This document shows positions 26,754-35,620 of a stretch of 64,000 bases of DNA, one piece after another. Numbering within the stretch: position 1 is the first letter of the stretch; each line of letters starts with the position of its first letter. Made by a program: the position numbers and the translations under genes. The notes under the pieces are model-generated. The model saw only the letters and a program-made list of their open reading frames with translations, searched no databases and was not told where the DNA came from. This DNA is from Streptomyces akebiae (GTDB lineage Bacteria > Actinomycetota > Actinomycetes > Streptomycetales > Streptomycetaceae): positions 5,456,001 to 5,520,000 of the forward strand of contig NZ_CP080647.1 of assembly GCF_019599145.1 (NCBI RefSeq). Reading direction: 5' to 3'.

Positions 26754-27734
26754 TCAGCGGGTGCGGCGGCGCAGGAGCCAGAAGGCGGCGGCGGTGGCCA
26801 GGACCCCGACGGCGAGGATGATGCCGGTCGCCACGAGGTGCAGGGGCCAGAAGTGGGACGCCGGGTGCACCTCGGCGTACAGATCGGTGAAGCCCTTTCC
26901 GCTCATGCACCTGGTGTAGTCGACGTCGGCATCGGCGTCGAAGCAGCTCAGGTCGTCGACGCGGGCACCGGAGCCGGTGACGGCGCCCAGCTCCAGCTGG
27001 TCCGCCGTCATCGGCAGCCTGCTGGCGGCGGTGCCGCGGAGCGTCGTGGAGGGCCACAGCTCGTCGAACCGAACGTCGAACCAGAGGTGGAACGCGACCA
27101 TGAAGCCGAGGGCCACGGTGAGCGCGGGCAGCGCGCGCCTGAGGACGATTCCCACCAGGGCGCCGACGGCCAACGCGCACAGGGCGTACGCCAGGACCGC
27201 GGGGCCGCGGTTCAGGAAGGGGTCGGTGTAGTACCACTCGTCGCCGCGCAGATCCCGGTTCGTGGACCAGGCCCAGCGGTAGACCGGCACCAGGACGGCC
27301 ATGCCGACGGTCAGCGCGGCGGCGGGCACCGCGAGCTTGACGGTGAGCCACCGGACCGGGGTGACGGACTGGGTCCAGGCAAGCTGGGCAGTGCCCCGTT
27401 CCAGCTCACGGCCGGTCAGTGAGGCCCCCGCCCAGGCGGCCACGGCGTAGGAGGAGTAGGCGATCAAGGTGCCGATCGAGCTCATGGCCGAGGCGTAGTC
27501 GAAGGCGGACCCGAGGTCGATGCACCCGTTCTCCAGCTTCCGGCAGGCGGCCCGCTCCGCGCGTATCTCCGCGCCCGTGACGTACCGCAGCCAGAGCATC
27601 CACCCGACCATGAGCAGCACGTACGCGCTCCACGCCAGCAGTGCCGGGCGGTGCACGCGCCACACGGTCCAGGTCAGGCCACCGCGGGCGGCGGTGTCCG
27701 CCGGGGGCGCGGTGGTGAGGGTCTCGGTGCTCAT
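26754..27734 (-). CDS. ABC-2 type transporter permease (copy B)
   Basis: The 326-residue membrane protein has about six hydrophobic segments. It shares blocks with the preceding permease: GRELERGTAQLAWTQSVTPVRWL, KLAVPAAALTVG and HPASHFWPLHLV. A large loop (about 200-270) contains Cys-rich DDLSCFDADADVDYTRCM. It overlaps the upstream gene by 4 bp and is the last gene of the four-gene GntR-ATPase-permease-permease operon. The two permeases probably form a heterodimeric exporter. Confidence 0.87.
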   Translation of the reverse strand: MSTETLTTAPPADTAARGGLTWTVWRVHRPALLAWSAYVLLMVGWMLWLRYVTGAEIRAERAACRKLENGCIDLGSAFDYASAMSSIGTLIAYSSYAVAAWAGASLTGRELERGTAQLAWTQSVTPVRWLTVKLAVPAAALTVGMAVLVPVYRWAWSTNRDLRGDEWYYTDPFLNRGPAVLAYALCALAVGALVGIVLRRALPALTVALGFMVAFHLWFDVRFDELWPSTTLRGTAASRLPMTADQLELGAVTGSGARVDDLSCFDADADVDYTRCMSGKGFTDLYAEVHPASHFWPLHLVATGIILAVGVLATAAAFWLLRRRTR

Positions 27735-28747
27735 ACGGTCCCTCCCGTACGGCGGCGCAGCAGTCGGAACGCGGCCCAGACCAGCAGGGCGGTGGCGGTC
27801 AGGACGATGGCCGTCTCGACCAGGTGGAGGGGCCAGAAGTGGGAGGAGGGGTGGAAGTCGGCGTAGAAGCTGACGGCGTCGGTCCGGCCGCAGGAGTCGT
27901 CCGTGCACGCCACGTCCGAAACGCGCTCACCGGTGCTGGTGACGAAGCCGCGGTCGACCAACTCGCCGGTCCAGTCCCGGTCCGCGGTCTTGGAAACGAT
28001 GGTGTCGACGGGCCACAGCAGGTGACGGTTCGACTGGAGCGTGCCCGCAAGGACGCCGGTGCCGACGAGGCCGACGGCGAGCCCGGGGAGCGAGCGGCGC
28101 AGCAGCAGGCCGGCGAACACACCGACCGCGAGGCCCAGCAGGGCGTACGCCGTGGCGACGGTGCCGTGACCGGCGAAAATGGCGGACTCGAACCAGTCCC
28201 GGGTCCCCAGCGTGTGCCGCAGCCGCTCCTCGCGCCACCACACCAGGCGGTTCAGCAGGGTCAGCAGGACCGTCCCGGAGACGATCACGGCCGCCGGGAC
28301 CGCGAGTTTGGCGGCGAGCCAGCGGGCCGGGGTGACGGACTGGGTCCAGGCCAGCTTCGCCGTACCGCTCTCCAGTTCGCGGCCGATCAGGGAGCCGCCC
28401 GCCCACGCGCCGATCAGGAGCGGGGCGAGGGTGAGGGCCGTGGAGCCCAGGGAGACGGCCGTGTCGTAGCGCGTGTAGGCCGCGCCGATCGTGCAGTAGT
28501 CGGTCTCCGCGCAACCGCTCTTCACGTACGCCGCCCAGGCCGCGTCGTAGCCCGGTCCGGCGGCCCACAGCAGTCCGGCGGCGGCGAGGCCCACCAGCAG
28601 CCCCCAGAACCACAGGGCCGACTGGTGCACGCGGAACGTCGCCCGGATCAGCCCCCGGGCCGGGGTCATCACGGCCGGGGCGGGGGCGGGGTCCCCGGAA
28701 CGGGCGGTCCCGATGGTCTCCGTGGCCTCGGTGGTCGTGGTGCTCAT
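27731..28747 (-). CDS. ABC-2 type transporter permease (copy A)
   Basis: The 338-residue membrane protein is paralogous to the next gene (GRELESGTAKLAWTQSVTPARWL, KLAVPAAVIVSG, HPSSHFWPLHLVET). A short N-terminal cytoplasmic tail precedes the first helix. Extracytoplasmic loops contain paired Cys (SGCAETDYC and ACTDDSCG) likely to form disulfides. ATG 28747 overlaps the ATPase gene stop by 4 bp. The substrate is unknown; YtrA-controlled ABC transporters often act in cell-envelope stress. Confidence 0.87.
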   Translation of the reverse strand: MSTTTTEATETIGTARSGDPAPAPAVMTPARGLIRATFRVHQSALWFWGLLVGLAAAGLLWAAGPGYDAAWAAYVKSGCAETDYCTIGAAYTRYDTAVSLGSTALTLAPLLIGAWAGGSLIGRELESGTAKLAWTQSVTPARWLAAKLAVPAAVIVSGTVLLTLLNRLVWWREERLRHTLGTRDWFESAIFAGHGTVATAYALLGLAVGVFAGLLLRRSLPGLAVGLVGTGVLAGTLQSNRHLLWPVDTIVSKTADRDWTGELVDRGFVTSTGERVSDVACTDDSCGRTDAVSFYADFHPSSHFWPLHLVETAIVLTATALLVWAAFRLLRRRTGGTV

Positions 28748-29682
28748 ACGGCCGCCCCCCGGGTCTCGGCCCCGTCGGTGTCGTCCGCGCGGTCCGCGTC
28801 CGCGTCCCCGTCGGCGTCGTCGATCGTGAGGGCCGGGGCCTCCGGCGCCCGCAGATGGGCGAGGATCAGCTCCTCCAGGGTCGGCTCGGCGGTCTGCCAG
28901 CCCCCGCCGACCGGGCCCCGCGGGCGGATCAGCGCGGTGAGCTGACGTCCCGTCGTGCGGGACTCGACCACGGTGTGCGGAGCGAGGTCGCCCGCCGGGC
29001 CGGTGACCAGGGTGTGCGCGGCGAGGACCTCGTCCAGCGGGCCCGCGAGCCGGACGCGTCCGGAGCCCAGCAGGAGCAAGTGGTCGCAGGAGCCCTCCAG
29101 TTCGGCCACGACGTGCGAGGACATGACAACCGTGGTGCCGTGCTCGGCGGAGTCCGCGAGCAGGGTGCCCATCAGCTGGTGCCGGGCGAGCGGGTCGAGG
29201 TCGGCCATCGGCTCGTCCAGGAGCAGCAGTTCGGGCCGCTTGCCGAGGGCGAGGGCGAGGGCGACCCGGGTGCGCTGACCGCCGGAGAGGGAACGGATCT
29301 TCGCGTTCCGGTTCAGGTCGCCCTCCTCCACCACCCGCTCCGCGACGGCCGCGTCCCAGCGCCGGGTGTTGAGATCGCGGCCCAGCCGCAGGGTCTCGGC
29401 CACGGTCAGCTGGGGATACAGGGGCTTGTCCTGGGCGACGTAGGCGATGCGCTCGCGGGCCGCCGCCGGGGTCGTGCCCAGCACGCTGATCGTGCCCTCG
29501 GTGGGGGCGAGCAGGCCCGCCGCGTGGGCCAGGAGCGTCGACTTGCCCGCGCCGTTCGGTCCGACGAGCGCGCACACCCGCCCCGACGGCAGCCGCAGCG
29601 TGCACTCGCGCAGTGCCCAGCCCCGGGACCGCCACCCGAACTTCTTGCCGAGCGCGGCCACTTCCAACGCGGTCCCCGTCAT
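28744..29682 (-). CDS. ABC transporter ATPase
   Basis: The 312-residue ATPase has Walker A GPNGAGKST, signature LSGGQRTR, Walker B LLLLDEPMADLD and switch His SSHVVAELE. After about residue 230 there is an extra domain with an acidic tail (DDADGDADADRADD). The order GntR-ATPase-permease-permease with 4-bp overlaps is typical of YtrA-regulated exporters. Confidence 0.92.
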   Translation of the reverse strand: MTGTALEVAALGKKFGWRSRGWALRECTLRLPSGRVCALVGPNGAGKSTLLAHAAGLLAPTEGTISVLGTTPAAARERIAYVAQDKPLYPQLTVAETLRLGRDLNTRRWDAAVAERVVEEGDLNRNAKIRSLSGGQRTRVALALALGKRPELLLLDEPMADLDPLARHQLMGTLLADSAEHGTTVVMSSHVVAELEGSCDHLLLLGSGRVRLAGPLDEVLAAHTLVTGPAGDLAPHTVVESRTTGRQLTALIRPRGPVGGGWQTAEPTLEELILAHLRAPEAPALTIDDADGDADADRADDTDGAETRGAAV

Positions 29683-30095
29683 GCCTGGTCCCCCCGATCT
29701 CGCTTGTCTGTCGTGAAGTGTTCGTCCAGTACGGACGTGAAGAGGGCCTCCACGTCGTCCCGTTCGAGCCCGCTCTTCCGGGCCCGTGCGGCCCAGCTGT
29801 CCAACTCGGCCCGCAGCGGGGAGTCGACGGGCGCGGTGCCCAGCGACCTCCGTACGAACGTGCCGAGGCCGCGGCGGGCCTCGACCAGGCCCTCGCGCTC
29901 CAGCTCGCGGTAGGCCTTCAACACCGTGTTCGGGTTGATCGCGGTGGCTTCCACGACCTCGCGGGCCGTGGGGAGCTTGTCGCCGGGTTCCAGCAGGCCC
30001 ATCCGCAGGGCCTGTTTGGTCTGCTGGACGATCTGGACGTAGGTGGCGACACCGCTGCGCCGGTCGATGCGGTACTCGACCACTCGAACAACCAC
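29679..30095 (-). CDS. GntR-family regulator, YtrA subfamily
   Basis: The 138-residue protein has an N-terminal winged helix (YVQIVQQTKQALRMGLLEPGDKLPTAREV…INPNTVLKAYRELEREGLV) and the short all-helical tail of the YtrA group. It should repress its own operon. GTG 30095 lies at the edge of a long palindrome that probably contains the promoter and operator, so the mRNA may be leaderless. GTG 30083 is an alternative start. The stop overlaps the ATPase gene by 4 bp. Confidence 0.92.
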   Translation of the reverse strand: MVVRVVEYRIDRRSGVATYVQIVQQTKQALRMGLLEPGDKLPTAREVVEATAINPNTVLKAYRELEREGLVEARRGLGTFVRRSLGTAPVDSPLRAELDSWAARARKSGLERDDVEALFTSVLDEHFTTDKRDRGDQA

Positions 30096-30126
30096 CCTTT
30101 CACTAATTGAGTAGTGAAAGGGTGGT
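30091..30126. promoter_or_regulatory. Long palindromic operator of the YtrA-like operon
   Basis: A perfect inverted repeat has 15-bp arms, ACCACCCTTTCACTA and its complement, separated by ATTGAG. Its inner part (TTCACTA…TAGTGAA) matches the kind of site bound by YtrA-type GntR repressors. It covers the start codon and the expected promoter, so repressor binding would block transcription directly. Confidence 0.85.
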
Positions 30127-30185
30127 GCAAGAGAGGGGGCGGTGTCAACAACACCGCCCCCTGCCTGTGGAAAACTCCGGGTACG

Positions 30186-31127
30186 TCAGGTTTCGCTGCG
30201 GTACATCAGGTCCGTCTCGTAGGTCACGAAGCCGAGGCGCTCGTACACGGTCACGGCCGCCTTGTTGTCCGCGTCGACGTAGAGCATCGCGGTGGGCAGG
30301 CCCTGGGCGGCGAGGTGGCGCAGACCGATCGTGGTGAGGGCCTTGCCGAGGCCACCGCCCTGTGCGCCGGGGCGTACGCCGACGACGTAGACCTCGCCGA
30401 GCTGTTCGGCGGCGTGCGCCTTAGTCCAGTGGAAGCCGACCAGTTCCTCTCCCCGGAAGGCCAGGAAGAAGCCCGCCGGGTCGAACCAGGGCTCGGCCTT
30501 GCGGTCGTCGAGGTCGCGCTGGGTGAGGGAGCCCTGTTCGGGGTGGTGGGCGAACGCCTCCGCGTTCGCGGCGAGCCAGGCCGCGTCGTCCGCTCCGGGG
30601 ACGAAGGCGCGGACGGTGACGCCGTCGGGGAGCACCGGCTCGGGCGGGTCGAAATCGGCCAGGGAGCGGCGCATCTGGCGGAGTTCGCGGAAGAGGGTGA
30701 GACCGAGGACCTGAGCGAGGTGGCGGGCGGCGGAGTGGCCGCCGTGCGCCCAGACGCGCAGCCGCTTGCCGGACTCGGCGAGCAGGGCGGAGCCGAGGGC
30801 GCGGCCGTGGCCGTGGCCCCGGTGGGAGGGGTGGACGACCAGCTCGGCGGCCGGGGCCTCGACGGGGTCGTTGTCCTCCAACTGGGCGTAGCCCACCAAG
30901 GTGTCGCCGACGGTGAGGAGGAGGTGGGCCACGCCTTCGCGGGGGCCGCCGCGGAGTTGGAGGCGGCCCTGCTCGGACACCGCCTGTTGGCCGTCGACCT
31001 GGGCGGCCTCGTCGAGGAGGGCGAGGACGGCGGCCTTCTGGTCGGGGGTGAGTTCCAGGCGGGTTTCGATACTGCGGGCGGCTGCGCTTGCCGCTGCGCC
31101 GGGCCGGGCGGTGTCGTCGCTGGTCAT
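30186..31127 (-). CDS. mshD: Mycothiol synthase MshD
   Basis: The 313-residue protein has tandem GNAT acetyltransferase domains. The N-terminal one (about 20-150; ELVVHPSHRGHGHGRALG) is usually degenerate, and the C-terminal one (about 165-310) carries the acetyl-CoA loop VRPGAQGGGLGKAL and ends YERLGFVTYETD. It acetylates Cys-GlcN-Ins to make mycothiol, the main low-molecular-weight thiol of Actinobacteria. ATG 31127 gives the family's usual length. It is transcribed alone. Confidence 0.94.
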   Translation of the reverse strand: MTSDDTARPGAAASAAARSIETRLELTPDQKAAVLALLDEAAQVDGQQAVSEQGRLQLRGGPREGVAHLLLTVGDTLVGYAQLEDNDPVEAPAAELVVHPSHRGHGHGRALGSALLAESGKRLRVWAHGGHSAARHLAQVLGLTLFRELRQMRRSLADFDPPEPVLPDGVTVRAFVPGADDAAWLAANAEAFAHHPEQGSLTQRDLDDRKAEPWFDPAGFFLAFRGEELVGFHWTKAHAAEQLGEVYVVGVRPGAQGGGLGKALTTIGLRHLAAQGLPTAMLYVDADNKAAVTVYERLGFVTYETDLMYRSET

Positions 31128-31412
31128 GGGTTCGAGACTAACCGGGGGGTGCGGTGGGGGGAGCGACCATGAGCCCGGTCGGTTCTGCTGTGCGGCGGGC
31201 GCGGCTTGAATGTGGCTGTTCGCGCGGCTCCTCGCGGCTCCTCGCGAGAACTTCATGAGAGCTGTTCATCCCGTTTCGTCAACAGTCCTCCCTGACGGCA
31301 ATCAGGTCGTAACCATGAACCCCCTGCCGCGCTACGCGCGTTGACCCTAGGCTTCGGCCCGACGGGGCCGATCTCACGTTTCTCTCACCTCTCATACGAA
31401 CCAGGGGGGCAC

Positions 31413-33221
31413 ATGTCAGCCACACCCCAAGCGCAGCGCCGTAGAAGCCGCCGTAACCGGACCCTCGCCGTCGCGGCCGGGCTGGCGACCGTCGGGGCGC
31501 TGGCCGCCGCACTCCCGGCGAGCGCCGGTGAGGCGAAGTACCCGCCCGGCACGGACAAGCCGAGCCGGTACCAGGACGTGCAGCTGCTGTCGTTCAACGA
31601 CCTGCACGGCAACCTGGAGCCGCCGGCCGGTTCCTCGGGCCGGGTCACGCACGTCCACGAGGACGGCCACACCGAGACGATCAACGCCGGTGGTGTCGAG
31701 TACCTCGCCACGCACCTGCGCGAAGCCCGCCGCGCCGACGACTACACGATCACGGCCGCCGCCGGTGACATGGTCGGTGCCTCCCCGCTGATCTCGGGCC
31801 TGTTCCACGACGAGCCCACCATCGAGGCGCTGAACGGGCTCGACCTCGACGTCACGAGCGTCGGCAACCACGAGTTCGACGAGGGCGCGAAGGAACTGGC
31901 CCGCCTGCAGAAGGGCGGCTGCCACCCGACGGACGGCTGCTACGTCAAGGGCAAGAAGTTCAAGGGTGCCGACTTCCCGTACCTCGCGGCGAACGTCATC
32001 GACAACAAGACCAAGAAGCCGCTCCTGAAGCCCTACTGGGTGTGGAAGAAGAACGGCGTCAAGGTCGGCTTCATCGGCGTGACCCTGGAGAACACCCCGG
32101 GCGTCGTCTCGGCCGAGGGCGTCAAGGGCCTCACCTTCAAGGACGAGGTCAAGACGATCAACAAGTACGCCAAGGAGCTGGAGCGCCAGGGCGTCAAGTC
32201 GGTCGTCGCGCTGATCCACGAGGGCGGTGCCCCCGCCTCCACGTCGTACAACTACGACTGCGACTCGCCCGGCGCCGGTGACGGCATCTCCGGTCCGATC
32301 GTCGACATCGCCAAGAACATCACGCCGAAGGTCGACGCCCTCGTCACCGGCCACACGCACGCCGCGTACGCCTGCACCATCAACGACCCGGCGGGCAAGC
32401 CGCGCATGGTCACCTCGGCCGCGTCCTTCGGCCGCCTCTACACCGACACGACGCTGACGTACGACCGCAAGACCGGCGACATCGCGCGCACGGCCGTGGA
32501 TTCCGCGAACCACGTGGTCACCCGTGACGTCGAGAAGGCCGCCGACATGACGGCCCTCATCAGCAAGTGGAACACCCTCGCCGCGCCCATCGGCAACCGC
32601 GCCATCGGCTACATATCCGCCGACGTGCCCAACGCCGGCACCGAGTCCCCGATGGGTGACCTGATCGCCGACGCGCAGTACTGGTACGGCAAGGCGCTCG
32701 ACCCCGAGGTCGACCTCGCGCTGATGAACCCGGGTGGTGTGCGCGCGCCGCTCACCTACGCGGCCAAGGGCACCGAGGGCGACGGCGTGGTGACCTACGC
32801 CGAGGGCTTCACCGTCCAGCCGTTCTCCAACACGGTCAACCTCCAGGACTTCACGGGGGCCCAGCTCATCTCCATCCTCAAGGAGCAGGTCAGCGGGACG
32901 AACACCGCCGTGCCGAAGGTGCTGCTGCCGTCGTCCGGTCTGACGTACACGCTCGACCTGACGAAGTCCGGCGCGGACCGCGTCGTCGCCGACACCGTCA
33001 AGCTCAACGGTGCCGCGATCGACCCGGCCGCCACCTACCGCGTCGCGACCAACAGCTTCCTCGCGGGCGGCGGCGACGGCTTCCCGACGCTGGGCCTGGG
33101 CACGAACGACCTGGTCGGCGGGGACGACCTGGCGGCACTTGAGCAGTACCTGCTCGCCAACTCCTCGGCCACGAACCCGATCGCGCCGCCTGCGGCCAAC
33201 CGGATCACGATCATCAACTAG
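31413..33221 (+). CDS. ushA: Secreted 5'-nucleotidase (UshA-like bifunctional metallophosphoesterase)
   Basis: The 602-residue protein has a signal peptide (Arg-rich start, hydrophobic TLAVAAGLATVGALAAAL, cleavage after PASA). The metallophosphatase domain shows LSFNDLHGN, AGDMVGASPL, VGNHEFDEG and VTGHTHA, whose residues bind two metals. The C-terminal nucleotidase domain has MNPGGVRAPL and GGGDGFP. It releases phosphate from extracellular nucleotides, fitting the phosphate theme of the region. ATG 31413 precedes a good signal peptide. A terminator of exceptional strength lies about 80 bases after the stop. Confidence 0.93.
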   Translation: MSATPQAQRRRSRRNRTLAVAAGLATVGALAAALPASAGEAKYPPGTDKPSRYQDVQLLSFNDLHGNLEPPAGSSGRVTHVHEDGHTETINAGGVEYLATHLREARRADDYTITAAAGDMVGASPLISGLFHDEPTIEALNGLDLDVTSVGNHEFDEGAKELARLQKGGCHPTDGCYVKGKKFKGADFPYLAANVIDNKTKKPLLKPYWVWKKNGVKVGFIGVTLENTPGVVSAEGVKGLTFKDEVKTINKYAKELERQGVKSVVALIHEGGAPASTSYNYDCDSPGAGDGISGPIVDIAKNITPKVDALVTGHTHAAYACTINDPAGKPRMVTSAASFGRLYTDTTLTYDRKTGDIARTAVDSANHVVTRDVEKAADMTALISKWNTLAAPIGNRAIGYISADVPNAGTESPMGDLIADAQYWYGKALDPEVDLALMNPGGVRAPLTYAAKGTEGDGVVTYAEGFTVQPFSNTVNLQDFTGAQLISILKEQVSGTNTAVPKVLLPSSGLTYTLDLTKSGADRVVADTVKLNGAAIDPAATYRVATNSFLAGGGDGFPTLGLGTNDLVGGDDLAALEQYLLANSSATNPIAPPAANRITIIN

Positions 33222-34071
33222 TCGTACCGGATCGCCGAGGGCCGGATGTCCGGATGTCCGATGTCCGGATGTCGGGCCCGGGTGGTTCGTGACTGGTCGC
33301 GCGGTTCCCCGCGCCCCCTCCGGGGCGCGGGGAACCGCTTTTTTCGTGCCCCGCAGCGCGTGGCCCGGGTGCTCCCAGGTACCGGCTGAGGTGGGCGGAC
33401 GCGTCCAGCATGGCGAGGCCTCGTACGGTCAGACGTCGTCGCCAGTCGTCCAGTGCGGCGGCGAGGGCATCGGTGCCGCCGGCCGTGCGGATCTGCCGGA
33501 CCACGGCGGAGACGTGGTCCAGGGGGTGGCCCCCGCGCCGCAGGAGATGGGCGAGTTCCGCGTCGCGGACGTCGGTCGGGTGGTAGAGGCGGTAGCCGGT
33601 GAGCGGGTCCCGGGCGGGGGTGAGGATGCCGGCGTCCTCCCAGTTGCGGAGGGTCGCCGGGGTGACGTCGAGCCGGTGGGCGAGTTCGCCGACGGTGAGG
33701 GTGTGGGCGGTGTGGGTGGTGCGGGTGGTGCGGGTGGGGGCGGCCGTCAGTTGGTCCACCGCGTCGCGTACCGCGTCGAGGGTCTCCCGGTCGCGGAGCA
33801 GCTGGGCGTGCCCACGGTCGACGATCGTCAGGGCGTGGTCGAGGTCGTCCTCGTGCACGGCACGCATGATCCGGCCCGCGGCGGAGTGGCCGTACGCCGG
33901 GACGAGGGCGAGGAACGCGCGGAGCGCCGCCGCGTGCGCCTCGGTGTAGATCCGGTAGCCGCTGCCCGTCCGCTCGGCGGCGGGGATGAACCCGTCGCGC
34001 TCGTAGTTGCGGACCGCCTGGGTCGAGAGGCCGTGCTCGCGGGCGAGGTCGGAAGGTCGCATGCTGATCAC
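33214..34071 (-). CDS. MerR-like regulator with two HTH domains
   Basis: The 285-residue protein has one MerR winged helix at about residues 5-70 (MRPSDLAREHGLSTQAVRNYERDGFIP) and a second at about 125-195 (TVGELAHRLDVTPATLRNWEDAGIL). Each is followed by a helix. The first 225 residues look ordered. The last ~50 (GHEKSGSPRPGGGAGNRATS…) are repeat-derived: they are encoded across a dispersed hairpin repeat and a GATGTCCG micro-repeat (IRTSDIRTS). The frame ends inside the last codons of the convergent nucleotidase gene (8-bp overlap). It diverges from the erythromycin-esterase-like gene, a plausible target. Confidence 0.83.
   Translation of the reverse strand: MISMRPSDLAREHGLSTQAVRNYERDGFIPAAERTGSGYRIYTEAHAAALRAFLALVPAYGHSAAGRIMRAVHEDDLDHALTIVDRGHAQLLRDRETLDAVRDAVDQLTAAPTRTTRTTHTAHTLTVGELAHRLDVTPATLRNWEDAGILTPARDPLTGYRLYHPTDVRDAELAHLLRRGGHPLDHVSAVVRQIRTAGGTDALAAALDDWRRRLTVRGLAMLDASAHLSRYLGAPGPRAAGHEKSGSPRPGGGAGNRATSHEPPGPDIRTSDIRTSGPRRSGTTS
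33301..33344 (+). terminator. Very strong intrinsic terminator (dispersed repeat copy 4)
   Basis: A perfect 17-bp stem (GCGGTTCCCCGCGCCCC and its complement, 4-base CTCC loop) is followed by six T. It ends the nucleotidase transcript. The same DNA is in frame within the 3' part of the opposing MerR gene. It is the cleanest member of the dispersed repeat family in this window. Confidence 0.9.
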
Positions 34072-34184
34072 CGGTTTGAGACTTTACGGGACGGGAGGGT
34101 GCTCTGTACGCCTCTGGGCAGCCATCGTGCCGCGCCAGGGGACGCCAAGTATCAACCGATCTTTCAAGGATACGATTGAGGCTC

Positions 34185-35318
34185 ATGAGTCAGGACATTC
34201 GAGACTTCGTGACCCCGTCGTGCGACCTGCTGGCCCTCGGTGAGCCGACCCACCTGGAACCGGCCTTCGGGCACGCCCGCAACGAACTCTTCGCCCAGCT
34301 CGTCGAGGAGGGCTTCCGTTCGATCGCCCTGGAGACCGACCGCGTTCCCGCGCTCGCCCTGAACGACCATGTGCGGGACGGGACCGGCGACTTCGACGAG
34401 GTGATGCGGGAGGGCATCGCGTTCGGCCGCGGCGAACTGGCCCCCAACAGGGAACTGATCACGTGGATGCGCGAGTACAACCGGACCCGCCCGCCGGAGG
34501 AACGCCTCGCCTTCCACGGCTTCGACGCCGAGATGGAGAACATGAGCGCGCCCAGCCCGCGCCGCTGTCTCGAAGCAGCCCGCGCCTACCTGGCCCGCGA
34601 CGAGGGTCTGGCCTCCCCCCTCGCCCTCGCCGCCGACCCGGCCCTCGACATCGCGAGCCTCGCCGGTGACGACGAACGGTGGAGCCGTACCGAGGCGGTG
34701 CTGGACGCGGCCTGCTCGATCGGCGCCACACCGGAGGCCGAGGCGCTGCGCTGCCTGGCCGACGACATGCTCACCGAGTTCCACGCCCGCGCGCCGCAGC
34801 TGATCGCGGCGACCTCACGGGCCGAGTGGTACAGGGCGAAGGCCCACCTCATGGCGGCGATCGGCCTCCTGAGGTACCACCGGCAACTGGCACGCCCCGC
34901 CGAGGAGAGCGTCCGGATCTCCCGCATGCTCGCCACCCGCGACGCGCTGATGGTCGAGAACCTCCTCGACATCCGCGCCATCGAGGCCGACCGCGGCCCG
35001 ACCCTGGTCTTCGGCCACAACGTCCACCTCCAGCGCGGCCCCAGCCACATGCGCATGCGCGACCTGGACCTCGACTGGCACGGCGCGGGCGCGGTTCTGG
35101 GCCCGCTGGTGGGGGAACGGTACGTGTTCGTGGCGGGGAGCCTGGACGGCGACGACCCCTCCGACCCGGCGGGGCCCACGCCGGGCCGGCACGGGGGTGC
35201 GGTCCGGCCGCGCGCCACGACGTGGACCCTGAGTCCGGCCCCGGTATCGGCGGACGGGCCGGACGAGGCTGCGCTGAAGGGCGCCGACGGGGTCCTGCGC
35301 ATCAGCGCCCATGCCTAG
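34185..35318 (+). CDS. Erythromycin esterase-like protein
   Basis: The 377-residue protein has the Ere-type catalytic pattern: LALGEPTHLEPAFG (GE-x2-H), ALETDR, FHGFDAEMEN and VFGHNVHLQRG (second active-site His). Ere enzymes hydrolyse macrolactones, but many relatives have other substrates. ATG 34185 has GAGG only 4 bases away. A TACGAT element 8 bases upstream would also fit a leaderless transcript. It diverges from the double-HTH MerR gene over 113 bp. The C-terminal ~60 residues are low-complexity. Confidence 0.86.
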   Translation: MSQDIRDFVTPSCDLLALGEPTHLEPAFGHARNELFAQLVEEGFRSIALETDRVPALALNDHVRDGTGDFDEVMREGIAFGRGELAPNRELITWMREYNRTRPPEERLAFHGFDAEMENMSAPSPRRCLEAARAYLARDEGLASPLALAADPALDIASLAGDDERWSRTEAVLDAACSIGATPEAEALRCLADDMLTEFHARAPQLIAATSRAEWYRAKAHLMAAIGLLRYHRQLARPAEESVRISRMLATRDALMVENLLDIRAIEADRGPTLVFGHNVHLQRGPSHMRMRDLDLDWHGAGAVLGPLVGERYVFVAGSLDGDDPSDPAGPTPGRHGGAVRPRATTWTLSPAPVSADGPDEAALKGADGVLRISAHA

Positions 35319-35620
35319 GGGCGGTCCTCGGGGGCTTCGGCGCCGCCGATGCGCCGCCCCCTGCTGACGGCGATCCGCAGTACGTCCTCCAACGACTCCA
35401 CGGCCCGTGTCAGCGCGAACCGCACAGCTCGCTCGCCGGCCGCCGCGTCCCCGAGCACGGCCTTGCTACCGGCCAACACCGCATCGGCAGAACCGAGTTG
35501 GGACGCCTCCACGCTGTCGGCCAGCAGGGAGAGCGCTCCGGGGTGCGCGGTGTCCGGGTCGAGATAGCAGGGCTTGCCGTCGGGGTTGGTCCACGGCAGC
35601 AGGCGCAGACGGTCCATCAT
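35315..35620 (-). CDS. Small hypothetical protein
   Basis: The 101-residue protein (MMDRLRLLPWTNPDGKPCYL…) has an Ala-rich helical middle and charged C-terminus. Its ATG overlaps the stop of the gene at 35617-35847 by 4 bp, so the two are co-translated. Its 3' end overlaps the convergent esterase gene by 4 bp. Proteins starting RLLPW-x(2,4)-GKPCYL occur near XRE/DUF397 sets in Streptomyces, but no function is known to me. Confidence 0.65.
   Translation of the reverse strand: MMDRLRLLPWTNPDGKPCYLDPDTAHPGALSLLADSVEASQLGSADAVLAGSKAVLGDAAAGERAVRFALTRAVESLEDVLRIAVSRGRRIGGAEAPEDRP

Noticed and set aside
31264..31285. GTTCATC word upstream of the nucleotidase gene as a PHO box
   Set aside because: Only one half-way convincing unit is present; the neighbouring TTCAT and TTCGTC words are not at 11-bp spacing. 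The gene may still be PhoP-controlled, but I cannot support a site.
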